DNA of 64,000 nt from Edaphochlamys debaryana (taxonomy: Eukaryota; Chlorophyta; Chlorophyceae; Chlamydomonadales): positions 124,001-188,000 of the forward strand of contig JAEHOE010000071.1 of the NCBI GenBank assembly GCA_016858145.1, read 5' to 3'. Positions 50,027 to 61,862 of this stretch are shown one piece after another. The notes under the pieces are model-generated. The model was not told the origin of the DNA, searched no databases, and saw only the letters and a program-made list of their open reading frames with translations. Each line of letters begins with the position of its first letter. Position 1 is the stretch's first letter. A program made the position numbers and the translations under genes.

Positions 50027-51179
50027 CTGCGGACATCTTTCCGGGTTGCAGCCGCGACGGGCGGTAGAGTATACGGCAGCAGCTTGCAAACAAATTAAGC
50101 TTACGGTATAGCGCATTATGAACATCATGCGGGCATGCAGTGGGGGCCGGCCTAGGCCTGCGTACGTGGGATGCTGCGGCGGATCCTGCCGTGCGAACGA
50201 GGCCTTCTAGGCCTTCGTCGAAAGGGGCGGGCATGGGTTTAAGTGGTGTTTCGTTCGGCAATGCACGTCAACCGGAGAAGTTTGCTAGCTTTGCCTTGAT
50301 TACATTCCTTCTTGGCAGCGTGGATTCAATTTTGTGCTCTCGAATGGGTTGCTTCGTTCTCATCATGTGTAGTGCATCATCTCCTACCCTCCAGGGCTGG
50401 GTTCGGTCAGGGTTTCCAGCCACATCAACCGCGCACAACTGCTAGCTTTTCCTTTATGTTGTTGTTTCCTTGTCGTGGTCTTTTGAAGCATCGTGCGCGG
50501 TGCAAGCCCGGGCGGTGGCTGATGCATGCTCCTTCCTGACACATGACACCCCACTAACCCACCCAACTTACCCATTCGCTTTTGGACAAATCTCTTTCTA
50601 CTCGACAACTCCCTTGCTGCACAATGCTAAGGCTTTGCTCTGCTCTATCTGCGAGTCTATGTAGGTCTACCTCTTGCTTGGCTCAAGTCAAAGCACGCCG
50701 CACTGGATTAATTGGCTGATCACATGATGGGCTCATGTTGACCTCACGGACGTCCGTGATGTATGAATGGTGCTATCGGACGCCTTTTGACTCATGGGTT
50801 GATTCGTCATGGGACTGCGTGCTAGCTGGCTGCTGATAGCCTTGGCGGCGGGCAGGGTGGGGTGCGCATTGCAGGTGCGTGCCATGGTATTCATGGATAC
50901 CAGCCAGGAATAGTGGTCATACATGGCTGGCAATCTCATGGCCTGCGCAGTCTGGGCGGGTGTTGGCTGCCAGGCCAAGGCCGAGACCGATGTAGATATT
51001 GCACAAGACCGAAATGCTCGGCACCCCAAGTCTGCCGTACGACCCATGCACCGCTCTCCCCGAGCTCCCCGACTGCCAGCAGCCTCTCCGCTGCACCTAC
51101 GGCCGCTCGGTTGCTACACAAGCCTTTATGAAAATAATATTAATAGGACGCCCCCAGCAGGGGGCGTGTATTAAGGGGG
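50027..51179. other. Intergenic, no gene seen
   Basis: About 1.15 kb after the mosaic protein gene with moderate GC. It should contain that gene's 3' UTR at its left end. I find no splice-supported exon, RNA gene or obvious repeat. Confidence 0.5.
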
Positions 51180-51560
51180 TGGGTGTGTATGAGGGGCTAG
51201 CCCCTCCACACCCACCACCACCCGCCGCGGCGGGGGTGGCGGGTGCGGGCTAGCCCACACCCCGGCGGCCCGTTGTTCTCTCACGTCGCCTCCGTATGGT
51301 GGAGATGTAGTCCATGTATTCAACCGCCACCTGTTGTAGCTGGATGCAGACTCTTCCCGCTTGCAGGGCCCCCAGGTTCTGCATTAGGCTGCGTGCCTCT
51401 CGGCACAGGGTGCCGGCGAAGCCCAGGGTGACCACGGTGGACCTGTCGTACACAACCTGCCAGCCGGCTGCGGTCAGGAGCTGGGCCAGGTGGCGGTGCT
51501 GCTCGCTTTTCTCGGTGAGCTTGGCGGCGTGGTTCAGGTTACACAAGCCTTTACAGACAT
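51180..51560 (-). mobile_element. LINE-type retrotransposon 3' fragment (5'-truncated)
   Basis: A minus-strand open frame (51546-51250) reads KLTEKSEQHRHLAQLLTAAG, then WQVVYDRSTVVTLGFAGTL and a C-terminal IRRRRER. This matches the short C-terminal tail that follows the reverse transcriptase in many algal LINE elements (basic start, VVTLG.G motif, histidine/arginine-rich end). No reverse-transcriptase motif lies upstream, so this is a truncated copy. The downstream end has GC-rich inverted motifs (ggggctagcccc and ggctagccc) and no poly-A. Family assignment is from pattern memory only. Confidence 0.45.
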
Positions 51561-52321
51561 TAGGTCCACAGGCTTACTTAGCGCTCTAGAGCGCGGCGTC
51601 GCCCGCCCGACCCTCCCTCGACGCGGCGCCCCCGCCGTGTTAGCTTGGGCCAGTGCTGGTATCTTACCCGCCGCACCCACCGAGCTGTAAAAGAACGGCC
51701 CCCCCCCGGAAGGCTCGTTTCCTTCTTGCCATGAGCAAGAACGCACCTCCCAACAAGGCCGTTCCGTTCTTGTTGGGTTGGCGGCAAGTAGCCCCCACGC
51801 CCTACGCAGCCCCACATCCCGCATGCAACCCCACACCGCATTGCGGCTAGGGCCTGCATGTCCCAACCGTCCCTTGCCCTACGGCTAGACCGCACGCAGC
51901 TCGCATACTCCTCGAAGCTTTCTGTTCCTAGAGCAGTCCCACCCAGCATCCCGGCTGGGGCCCCGTGAGTTCCCACACTCTTCCCCTACGGCTGGATCGC
52001 AAGCGGCCACCAGCCCTCCTAGCCCTGCGCGTCCGCTGCACCCGTATCCCACATCCTGGCTTGGGTACGCCTGCGGCCTACCAGTTGGGCAAGGTTGGTG
52101 ACCTGTCAAGACCCCAAACCTTCTTGCCTCCTGAACCGTCCACAGCATGGCTGAAGAAGAAGATACCAGCACTGGCTTGGGCACGCTCTGCCTCACTCCC
52201 AACACACAGACACCCATCACACGCCAGCCCCCATCCCAGCCCGGCTACCCGGCGCCATCCTCCCCCCCGGAATACCCCCCTGCGCACGCACGCGCGGCAC
52301 CGCCCAGGCGCGCCCCTCAAC
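51561..52321. other. Transposon-derived or intergenic sequence, no gene seen
   Basis: About 760 bp between the LINE tail and the recombinase relic. Open frames exist on both strands but lack domains or splice support. It may be the 3' region of the recombinase-bearing element. Confidence 0.4.
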
Positions 52322-53454
52322 TCAGCCATCCTCCACCTCAACCCCAGCGGCGCGCTTTGGTGGCGGGCGGGCCAGGTAGCGGGCGGGGTCCAAGTACCGC
52401 TTCAGCGTCTCCACCCGCTTGAATTGCCCGAGCCCCAGCAGCTCGCCCCGCTCAGCCCCCCGGGCAGCGGCGGCCTGCAGCTGCAGGGCAGCGCAGCGCC
52501 CCTCGCCGGAAGCTGTGGTTGGTCTCCATCCCCGGCGTAATGCATGCGCAGCGTCCACGAGGTGCCGCCGCACCCGAGCACCGAGGGCCCAGCTGCTCAG
52601 CGCGCCCTCGACAAAGCCGCGCCGGTTTGGTTGCAGGGGGCGGAAGAGGAAGCCCGTAACGGGGCTCCCGGCCGTGGCGCACACGTCAAGGTAGTACGCC
52701 AGGGTGCGGGGAAAGCACTGGCCGGGCTGAGAGGGGTGCGGCCGCAGGTGGACGGGCGGGGCCCGCGTGACGCGGTAGGTCTTGGTGCCCCGCTCGCGCA
52801 CACACAGCTCATAGCCCCCCGGCGGCCACTCCCACGGAGGCGGCAGTGGCATGCGCGGGTCCGCCCGCTCTGGGTGGGCGGGGTCGCAGAATTCCGACAG
52901 CGCCAGCTTGCCCGTGTCCATGCCGCGGGTGGCGCTGGCCCACATGTACTGGGCGCAGAGCAGGTCCCGAAGCAGCAGGGAGGCGGTGAGGGGGTTGGAG
53001 GTGGCGCCCACGCGCCCCCACAAGTACCCGCAGAGCTGCTCGTACTTCTTGGCCGTCATGGGCACGGCGGAGATCTCCTCGTACCCCTCCAGCATGCGCT
53101 CGCGGGTGTAACCCTTACGGTAATCCGTGATCCAGATCGAGCGACACGCATTCACGCGCCGCGTCACCGGGTCGTAGGGCCCGGAGCGCTCAAAAACCCG
53201 CTCAGGGCCGACAGCTCGCCCTTGATCACGCGGGGGGTCACTTCGCCCCGACCCCAAGAGGTGTGGTAGGGGCGAAAGCACTCCTCCAGGTCCTCAGGGG
53301 CGCAGTCCTCCAGAGTGGCGTCCCCGCCGGCGGCTTCAAACCACAGCTCCAGGCGGCCGGCGCTGTTGTCCTGTTGGCACTGAGTGCGGTCGGCGAGACC
53401 GTGGTCAATCACCCGCTGGCCGCTCGCCAGGCCCCGCTCGTAGAAGCCCGACAC
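52322..53454 (-). pseudogene. Tyrosine recombinase of a mobile element, frame-broken
   Basis: Minus-strand reading. The N-terminal part (53454 to about 53200) runs into a T5 homopolymer near 53196, where the frame shifts to one that continues FERSGPYDPVTRRVNACRS. The catalytic-domain start has RDLLCAQYMWASATRGMDTG, which fits box I Arg. The box II motif ETNHSFRRGAL lies in a different frame (about 52531-52500), flanked by short GC-rich indels. The C-terminal helix with a candidate nucleophile, FKRVETLKRYLDPARYL, returns to the main frame. At least three frame breaks make an intact enzyme unlikely, barring sequencing errors. It resembles recombinases of DIRS/Crypton-like elements; the exact class is not decided, and no reverse transcriptase is nearby. 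Confidence 0.65.
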
Positions 53455-53559
53455 ATAGCCAGTGGAGGACTTTATCCTCCCAGGAGGACCCTGGGAGGAC
53501 CCTAGGAGGCTCTAGGACGACCCTTCAGGGAGGACCCTAGGAGGACCCTAGGCGAGGTA

Positions 53560-54375
53560 TGCAGTCCTCCCGGTCCTCCCCAGCCCCACCTCAACCTACC
53601 CTAGACCCCGGTCCTCCCACCACTCCCACCCCTCCCGGTCCTCCCGGTCCTCCCAGTCCTCCCCGGTCCTCCCAGTCCTCCCTGGGGGTCCTCCCGGTTC
53701 TCCCCGGCCCCACCTCAACCTACCCTAGACCCCGGTCCTCCCACCACTCCCACCCCTCCCGGTCCTCCCGGTCCTCCCAGTCCTCCCCGGTCCTCCCTGT
53801 CCTCCCTGGGGGTCCTCCCGATCCTCCCCGGCCCCACCTCAACCTACCCTAGACCCCGGTCCTCCCACCACTCCCACCCCTCCCGGTCCTCCCGGTCCTC
53901 CCAGTCCTCCCCGGTCCTCCCAGTCCTCCCTGGGGGTCCTCCCGGTCCTCCCCGGCCCCACCTCAACCTACCCTAGACCCCGGTCCTCCCACCACTCCCA
54001 CCCCTCCCGGTCCTCCCGGTCCTCCCAGTCCTCCCCGGTCCTCCCAGTCCTCCCTGGGGGTCCTCCCGGTCCTCCCCGGCCCCACCTCAACCTACCCTAG
54101 ACCCCGGTCCTCCCACCACTCCCACCCCTCCCGGTCCTCCCGGTCCTCCCAGTCCTCCCCGGTCCTCCCAGTCCTCCCTGGGGGTCCTCCCGGTCCTCCC
54201 CGGCCCCACCTCAACCTACCCTAGACCCCGGTCCTCCCACCACTCCCACCCCTCCCGGTCCTCCCGGTCCTCCCGGTCCTCCCGGTCCTCCCGGTCCTCC
54301 CGGTCCTCCCGGTCCTCCCGGTCCTCCCGGTCCTCCCGGTCCTCCCGGTCCTCCCGGTCCTCCCGGTCCTCCCAG
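53560..54375. repeat. 124-bp tandem repeat array plus 9-bp array (left palindrome arm)
   Basis: The landmark tcaacctaccctagacccc recurs at about 53591, 53715, 53839, 53963, 54087 and 54211, an exact 124-bp period. Each unit is itself made of 9-10 bp steps of cggtcctcc. From about 54250 to 54375 the array collapses to about 13 pure copies of the 9-bp step. Confidence 0.9.
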
Positions 54376-55589
54376 TCCTCCCCGGTCCTCCCAGTCCTCC
54401 CTGGGCGTCCTCTCCGGTCCTCCAGCGCTCCCCTGTCCTTGTTTTCCTTCTCCGCGGCGGACCCCATCCGGCCCCCCCTCAAGCCACCCCTAGACCCCGG
54501 TCCTCCCACCACTCCCACCACTCCCACCACTCCCGGTCCTCCCAGACAGCGCCGGAGCGGCCGGCGCGCCGATCTGAACCCAAGTCCAGATACCGCTGTA
54601 CTTTGAGTTTACACTTGTCGCGGTCGCTAGCCTCGCAGCGGTGTCGCGACGGACTTGATGTAACACGCGGACCTGAGGAACGCCGATGGCCCTTGCAGGC
54701 TGCCGCGGTGAATCATTTTTGTATATATCACAGGCTTTATGTGCGTGGAGATGAAAGCGAGGCAGCTACGCAAAGTTTGCGCGCAGCTGTCGCGCGAGAA
54801 TGTTGCGCGGATTTGGGCTAGCCCATCCGCTATCCGTCCGCTTTTAGGCAAGACCGAACGCGTTGCTACCACACAGTAGGAACCCACTTGATGCGAGCTA
54901 GATGCGGGTTTGGAGTCGGCGGGTCAGTCGCCAGCGACATGTGCGCTAACCCTGGGGCGTCGGCAGCGACATGTGGTGTTCGGGATGCACCCCCCTCCCC
55001 CCTCCCTCCCCCCTTCCCTCCCCCAGCAGGGTGCCCACGTGTCTCCTGCTCGGACTCCTCTCGATACGCAAGGCAGGGCCCAGGCTATGCGCTAGGGTGG
55101 TGGCCCCTGCGACCGAAAGGGGGTGGTGGTGTTCGGGAGGCAGGGGGCGAGGGCACCCTGCTGTGGAGGGAGGGGAGGGGGAGGGGGTGCATCCCCAACA
55201 CCACATGTCGCTGCCGACGCCCCAGGGTAGCTCGCATCAAGTGGGTTCCTACTGTGTGGTAGCAACGCGTTCGTTCTTGACTAAAAGCGGACGGAGAGCG
55301 GACGGGCTAGCCCAAATCCGCGCAACATTCTCGCGCAACAGCTGCGCGCAAACTTTGCGTAGCTACCTCGCTTTCATCTCCACGCACATAAAGCCTGTGA
55401 TATATACAAAAATGATTCACCGCGGCAGCCTGCAAGGGCCACCGACGTTTCTCAGGTTCGCATGTTACATCAAGTCCGTCGCGACACCGCTGCGAGGCTA
55501 GCGACCGCGACAACTGTAAACTCAAAGTACAGCGGTATCTGAATTGGGGTTCAGATTGGCGCGCCGGTCGCTCCGGCGCGTTCTGGGAG

Positions 55590-56060
55590 GACCGGGAGTG
55601 GTGGGAGTGGTGGGAGGACCGGGAGGACCGGGGTCTAGGGGTGGGTTGAGGGGGCGCCGGATGGGGTCCGCCGCGGAGAAGGAAAACAAGGACATGGGAG
55701 CGCTGGGAGGACCGGAGAGGACGCCCAGGGAGGACTGGGAGGACCGGGGAGGACTGGGAGGACCGGGAGGACCGGGAGGGGTGGGAGTGGTGGGAGGACC
55801 GGGGTCTAGGGTAGGTTGAGGTGGGGCCGGGGAGGACCGGGAGGACCCCCAGGGAGGACTGGGAGGACCGGGGAGGACTGGGAGGACCGGGAGGACCGGG
55901 AGGGATGGGAGTGGTGGGAGGACGGGGGTCTAGGGTAGGTTGAGGTGGGGCCGGGGAGGACCGAGAGGACCCCCAGGGAGGACAGGGAGGACCGGGGAGG
56001 ACTGGGAAGACCTCCAGGGAGGACTGGGAGGACCGGGGAGGGTTGAGAGGACTAGGAGGA
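55590..56060. repeat. Inverted counterpart array (right palindrome arm)
   Basis: The same 124-bp unit appears in reverse complement, with ctagggtaggttgagg at about 55807 and about 55931. Only two full copies are present here against six on the left. Confidence 0.85.
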
Positions 56061-56300
56061 CCGCTGAGGAGGACTGGGAGGACTGGGGAGAGGGAGGATG
56101 GGGCGTGCGGGGGAGGACCGGGAGGACCTGCTTCCAGGGAGGACCCTCCTCACCTCCTCCCAGGGAGGGTCCTCCTCAAGCTTGGCCGGGCTCCTCCCAG
56201 GGAGTCCGAGGCGTCCTCCCTGGGGAGGAGTCCCGACTCCTCCCAGACTCCTCCCAGACCCCTCCCAGACCCCTCCTGGGAGGACCCAGGTCCTCCTCCA

Positions 56301-58263
56301 GCTATATGTGAGAAGCCCGGCCGGGGCGGCGGGGCCGGGGGAAGGAAGGGCAGGCGGGCGGCCACGCGGGCAGCACGCAGGGACGCGAACCCCAGGCGCG
56401 GCGCAGCCTGCGAACGCCCAAGGTTAAGAACGGCCGCTTTGTCAAACCCCGACACAGCGATAACTCACCAGCGGCGGAGGAGCCGCAGGCGAAGACGAAA
56501 CCGCCAGAGGCCCGGGCGAAGCGACAAGCGGGCCCCAGGAAGCGGCCCCAGGCCGAAGAAGCTCAATTATCTCCACGAGCAAGAGGAAAGCAGAGCGTGA
56601 GGCGGCGAGGATGATAAGTTCAGACCCTACAACGGAACTCACCGCCCCGCCGCTGGGCTGCGCTTAGACAAGCCGAACCAGCGAGCCGACCCCTGGTTCA
56701 TCCGCCAAGCCGTATGAGGGGCCCATCTCGCCGAGGCCTGGCGCCTACGGGCACGCAGGCAGACTCAAGTTGGCCCAAGTACGGCTTAGAGGGACGGGAT
56801 TGAGGTTTACCAAGTAATCTCGGTCGTGATGACTCAGCAGTTGCCATTTGTCAGACTGGCAAGCAGGATCTACGGATGGCTACAGGCGTGTCATAGTTGA
56901 CACCTTCCGTTAGCTGCGGATGACACAACTTCCGGTAGTTTCGGTTGTACGGCACTGGGGCCCCGCCGATCACATATAAGGCGGGCAATTGCAGTCTTTT
57001 TAGTAAGCCACGGTAGATGCACGCACTCCGGGCCCCGGACCGAGCCCCGAGAGTGCTCTTGAGCCTTAGCTCCTGCTGCACGGGCTCACAGTCCCGATGC
57101 GCAGGCTAGGCCACGCTCCCGTACAGTGTACAGCCCTGTACTGCCTCGTACTGCTGCCTCATACCCGGCCAGGCTGTGCCTCGACACCCCTGAGCCGTAG
57201 GTCCCAGCTCACCCCACGGGCTCACAGTCCCGTTACTTTGCCTCTCTGCTTCACTTAGGCCCCACTGTGGCCCAACATAACGCTGTTCCTAGGCGGTGCG
57301 GTGCGGTCCCGGCACACTGCCGCTCAGCAGTACGGGTCCCCTACCTTACTTTACCGACCACAGCGAGCCCCGTTACCTTCCGCCTACGCTTCTCTCCCTT
57401 TCGGTGCTCCTACCCTCCTCCCCACCCCCAGGGCTGTACTGTACCGTACCCACAACCGTACGTACCAGTCTGTCAGCCCTGACTGGGCGGACCCTCACCG
57501 CGTGGTTGGCGTCCATCCATACCCCTGGGGCCCCGCTAGTCCGTCCCGCTGCCCACTTGGCGGTGTGCTGCTGCCTGTGGTGACCCAGCCATAACGGTCT
57601 AGGGCGCTCTGTTGCTGCCCTCAGTCGCGAAAGATTGGCTGGGTGGTTGGCGGCGCCCTCCCGGCGCGCGTGGCCGACAGGCCGCATCCAGAGGCTTCCT
57701 AGATCCGCTGACTATGTCTGTCAGGCCCTGTTGGATGGGAGGCTGCTGGCGGCTCTGTTGTAGCAAGGTAGTTTTTGAGTGTCATAGGTCGTGACTGGGG
57801 TCGTTGGAGATCGCCCTCGGCGCCTGACCGTGTAACAAAAACAACAACCCACTTCCACTCGTACACGCCTCCATACGATATATACGTACACGCCTCCATA
57901 CGCTATCCCCGTCCTCTGGTTGCTGACACCGAGGGGCCCGCCTGCAACCGCTCTGCCGCTGGCGTCCGCTCACTCCCCGTCTGCCGCTTTGCCGGCTGCT
58001 GCTGGCCCAGCTCCTCGCCCAGGGCATCCGCATCCCGTCTGCGACAACTGTCAAATCTGTAATGGATGAGCTCTAAGGCTGTATCTTTTCATGGGCCCCA
58101 CTACCCGCCCCCATCCACCCCTATGTGTAGTGCACACACTGCTGCCGTAAATGCCACCGTAATAATCCCAATGGCCTGGTCAGGCGGGAGTTTGGGACCC
58201 CCGCCCCCACACACCAAAGCTGGGCCCCAGTGCGTGGGGCCCACGGTCGCTCGCTGCCCCAGC
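56301..58263. other. Intergenic, no supportable gene
   Basis: About 2 kb. A Lys/Arg-rich frame near 56330-56600 could be the basic tail of an element ORF but has no recognisable domain. A direct repeat containing cgggctcacagtcccg occurs near 57080 and 57218. A tandem pair of cgtacacgcctccata lies at about 57861 and 57886. Nothing else stands out. Confidence 0.45.
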
Positions 58264-60138
58264 TTAAGGCCCCAGTGGTGGCGTGCTGGCATACAGGGTA
58301 TCCACGGACACAACTCTGTTGGTACCGCTGTCACTGGCGCGTTGGGGCTGCCGTCCCTGTAGTGCCGGGGTGGTCCTGACGACTTCGGTCGCGTCCTCGG
58401 CACCGGTGCTATCCTGCTCGACCGGCATAACCGGCATGTGATGGGGGCCGGCTGGTCCCATGTTCTGAGAACGGAGTAAACGGAGGCGCGCACCACATGC
58501 ATGAACACTACGTACTGCGGCACATAGACACCGACAAGACGGACTTACTTGATGAATGATGAAAGGCTGAGCTTCCGCTTCCTCTGCTGAGAGTGGCCTT
58601 GCATGAGATGTCGGCCTTGCTCCCGCTGCATGTGATGACAGCATCAGTGCTTGCTTGCTCAACATACAGGTAGATAGGTAGGGTTGAAGGCCAAGCGCAC
58701 AGATAGATTGCCCGCACCCTCGTGCGCATACGCACACATGCGTGCACGCACCCGCTAGCCGCTGATCGTGGGGGGCTTCCGCCTGCTGCTGTTGCCCAAC
58801 TTCCACTGCTGCCCGCCCGGTGAATTGAAGCCGCATGCTGGTGCATGTAAACATATGTGTACCGAATGGGTAAGAAGCAAGCAATTTAGCGTGTGGACAC
58901 AGCACACCATCCAGTGTCCGGTTCCATCATCCTGCGCCCATCCAAAGCGCACCTGGGGGTTCTGAGATGACTGGCCAATTTTCTTTTTGGTAGTTATGGT
59001 GGCTGGGATGCAAGCAAGAGAGTATGGATGTTGAGCATGCGTGCAGGTCGCGGGTGCAGGCCGTCCAATAAACAGACTGCTTATTAGCAGCCAAAAGTAA
59101 AGGCCGACACTCACCAATCTCAGAAAGGTACACCACCCAGATTGCCATACCGAAGGTGATGAGGGTCATGCCCCCCACCACCCCGGTGAGTATCCTTTGT
59201 ATTTCAAGCTGAGGAAGTAGTACCAGGCATGCGTGATGATGGCCGCAGGTAGCATCAAAGCGCCCAAAATGGTTAGCAATATCGGGTAGGCAGTCAAACC
59301 TCCCACGCCATTTAGAAAGGCCTGCACAGCGAGCCAGTTGTCCTCCGGGAAGGACAGCAGGTATCCAAGCATCATGATGCAGAAGGCGAGGGCTGTGGTG
59401 TTTATCGACACTGTCAGCCCCCATGTAAACACAGGGGGTGACTTGACATCGTCTTGAATGCAGAATGCCGGAACTGACGCAGCAATCAGGAGAGCGTTCT
59501 GCACATACAGGCAGCGCAGCAGGTACAGCAGGCAACTCACACTGAGCAGTACAAAAAGGCAAGTAAGGCAAGCAGCCATATAAGCCATAGCTCCCCCTGC
59601 TACCCCTGCTCACCACAACAGTCAGCGTGTTCCATAGGCCCTTGAGCCACTGGCACGTGGCTTTGGACGCCTCTGGGCTGGGCCACCAGCAGCCCACAAC
59701 TTGATGCTGCTGCTGTGTAGCTGGTGTAGCTGGTGGAGGCGCTTGTGCCCCTGCTGAGGGACCAGCTGACCCAGGCGGGTTCCCTTGGGTTGACTGACTG
59801 CTAGTACCTCGCTTTGCAACGTTGCAGTACAAGTCCAGTTGCCCCAAGTAGTTCTCCTCGTTAAGGCATTGTTGGTAAGCTCCCTGCTCAGTGGACCCCA
59901 CTGCAATCCTGCCACAGCCGTAAGCAAACCCCTTGATTCTGTCATGGTAACGAAAAAGGCGCAGCATGAAGGTCGGCTTAAACCCAAGTGGTAGATCTGC
60001 AGGCACACACTCGCCACACTCGCTCATGGCTGGACGACGACTGATGGCAGAGCAGCAGACGTACGTGCCCAGGTCTATTTGGTCATAACACAGCCAGGCT
60101 ATCATAAACTGCTCTCCCAAAGCGCACATAGCCCACAT
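58264..60138 (-). CDS. Cys-rich multipass membrane protein, family not recognised
   Basis: Exon 1 (60138-59614, 175 codons) starts MWAMCALGEQFM and has a Cys-rich soluble part (MSECGECVPADLPLGF, AYGCGRIAVG) followed by a Pro/Gln linker. The next part (about 59541-59115) encodes several hydrophobic helices: LLYLLRCLYVQNALLIAA, TALAFCIMMLGYLL, ILLTILGALMLPAAII and ITFGMAIWVVYLSEI. The final exons, ending at 58549 and 58464-58264, encode a hydrophilic tail (QPFIIHQ joined to NMGPAGPHHMPVMPV) and the stop. The junction from exon 1 to 2 and a point near 59200 do not keep frame, so there are either misplaced splice sites, compensating indels or decay. A middle exon between 59115 and 58600 is not identified. 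I do not recognise the family; a receptor- or channel-like surface protein is possible. Confidence 0.5.
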
Positions 60139-61425
60139 AGCCAGCTAGCTTGCGACGCACGAGCGAGCGATGCTCGCTCTCGACCTACCGCCGGCGGCGG
60201 TATCTACCGCTGATGACGACGAGCAGCCCATGAGGGTGCTGCAGGAGCGCAACCCTCACCAAGCTGCGTGTCGCTCGTCTGGAGCCAAAGCGAGAAGCCA
60301 ATAGAGGATATATGGGCCTGGGCCACCAATCAACGTGAGTTTTTTGAAGTGATGAGAAGGGGCTGTGGAGCTCTGGACTGTGTTGTTGTGAGGCCAATAC
60401 ATGTGTCTGCTCTGGTTACAAAAGGAGGTCATCGCACGCACGCACGCCAGCTGGCCAGTTTGTTTGAGGGACCAACTGCCGTGCAGTCGACGTGTCGAGT
60501 TCTTGTAGAGGGCGAAATTGACTGGGCGAAACCCGGCCCAAACCCTCCCAACCCTCCCCGACCACCCGGTCCCTAATCCCGCCGTCCCCCTCATCTATCT
60601 CAACCCACCCAACCCCGCCAACCGAAGCACATACATGTATGGCTGTACGTCCAGAGCGAGAGGGGCGATGGCACGCACACCGTACGGGGTTTGACAGTGC
60701 GTGGGCTCGATCGGGCCCTAGCAGCCAGGGTGGCAGGACCCTAGCAGGCACCTGCTAGCCTAGCAGCCTCTCAGTTCTCTCAGCAAGCCTAGCAGCTAAG
60801 CTTCGCAGCCGGAGCACGAGCAGCCCCGCCTAGCTGCTAGCTCCACAGAGAATCCGGCACGCATGCGCCGAGGCATCATAGCAACACGCCCGCAACCGTT
60901 ACAGCGGCGACTGGCCAGGCCCACGCATCGGGCCCACCCGGGCCCAATCCGGCGGGCCGGTACACATCTTGCACATTCCTTCCGCATCAAGCTGAGCCGT
61001 GTCCACCACTCCTGCCAGGCTATCCTACCCCACCACAACCCCAACACGCAGGACTGCCAACGAGCTCATTCCCCTCCTCCACCCGCCAGGTCATCACAGC
61101 AAGAGTCCGACGCCTGGAGCCTGCCGCCTGCCTCCCGCCCTCCGCAGCCCCAGCCAGCCCAGCGCGCCCGCCGCCGCCCTTTATGCCGCAGCAGCCTCGG
61201 CACCCCCCAGGCAGTTGCGGGGCTGCATTCCGGCGCGCCTGGCACTCGGGCGGCAGGCCTGGGCGCTGGGTGCTAGGCCTGGGCCTGGGCCTGGTGCTGG
61301 CACATCCGGGAGCTGGCACAAGACACTGTTATGCCTCCCCCCTGCCCACGCGCTCCACTTTATCACCCCACCCCCGCCTGACGCTCTCCCGCCCCCCTCG
61401 CCCCCCGCCTCTTCCTGCCTTGCAG
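60139..61425. other. Intergenic or 5' region, no supportable gene
   Basis: About 1.3 kb. Several open frames exist at 60860-61320 on both strands, rich in Pro/Ala/Arg, but none shows a domain or a consistent exon chain. The left end is the promoter side of the membrane gene at 60138. Confidence 0.4.
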
Positions 61426-61716
61426 GCCGCTGCCGCGGGCGGCTCAGGCGGCACCCGCAACGGGGGCCACACGCAGGACGAGCAGGACACACGGCCCACC
61501 AAGCCCCCGCCAAGCCCGCCCCCGCCAAGCCCGCCCCCGCCACGCCCGCCCCCGTCAAGCCCGCCCCCGTCAAGCCCGCCCCCGCCAAGCCCGCTCCCGG
61601 CAAGCCCGTCCCGCCCCGGGCCCCCAGGCGTCAAGCCGGCTGCTGCCAAGTCCGGCGCCGCCAAACCCATTGGTGGCAAGCTGCTGCCGGGGGCTGAGCC
61701 CCCCGGACCAACGCAA
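61426..61716 (+). CDS. Possible exon of a hydroxyproline-rich-type protein
   Basis: A pyrimidine-rich tract and ttgcag precede 61426, and a gtacca donor follows 61716. The exon is 97 codons, phase 0. The frame reads an acidic/Gly-rich start (GGHTQDEQDTRPTK), a Pro/Ser run of the SPPPP type typical of volvocine wall proteins, then GVKPAAAKSGAAKPIGGKLL. A second frame through the same repeat reads AKPAP units (histone-H1-like), so the frame choice is uncertain. Flanking exons are not identified. Confidence 0.3.
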
Positions 61717-61862
61717 GTACCACACCCACAACCACTGGCCTGCTCTCTGCTGCGCTCGGCCCCCCCCCCCATGCCCTTGCTCGTTTCGCCGAAAAAGAAG
61801 AAGAAGTCCTCCTGCTCTGTTTCCCCAATTACGGTGCTGCTATCTTCTTCTTTTCCTTCTTA

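Larger units (their letters stand above)
53470..56300. mobile_element. Very large imperfect palindrome (foldback-like element)
   Basis: The left arm (about 53470-55040) is the inverse of the right arm (about 55145-56300), with the centre near 55065-55090. Inner segment: ggtgttcgggatgcacccc at about 54974 pairs with ggggtgcatccccaacacc at about 55186. Middle segment: 54545-54900 pairs with 55210-55575 at high identity, including gctagcctcgcagcggtg against caccgctgcgaggctagc. Outer segment: tandem arrays of cggtcctcc on the left and ggaggaccg on the right. The left arm is longer because its arrays have more copies. Long inverted arms packed with tandem repeats are typical of Foldback elements. 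No transposase is seen inside. Confidence 0.75.

Noticed and set aside
53559..53852. Plus-strand Pro/Gly-rich collagen-like frame
   Set aside because: A product of the 124-bp array, not of a gene.
54216..54530. Minus-strand frame of [10 protein letters not shown] repeats
   Set aside because: It is a translation of the 9-bp array in the palindrome arm; no gene structure.
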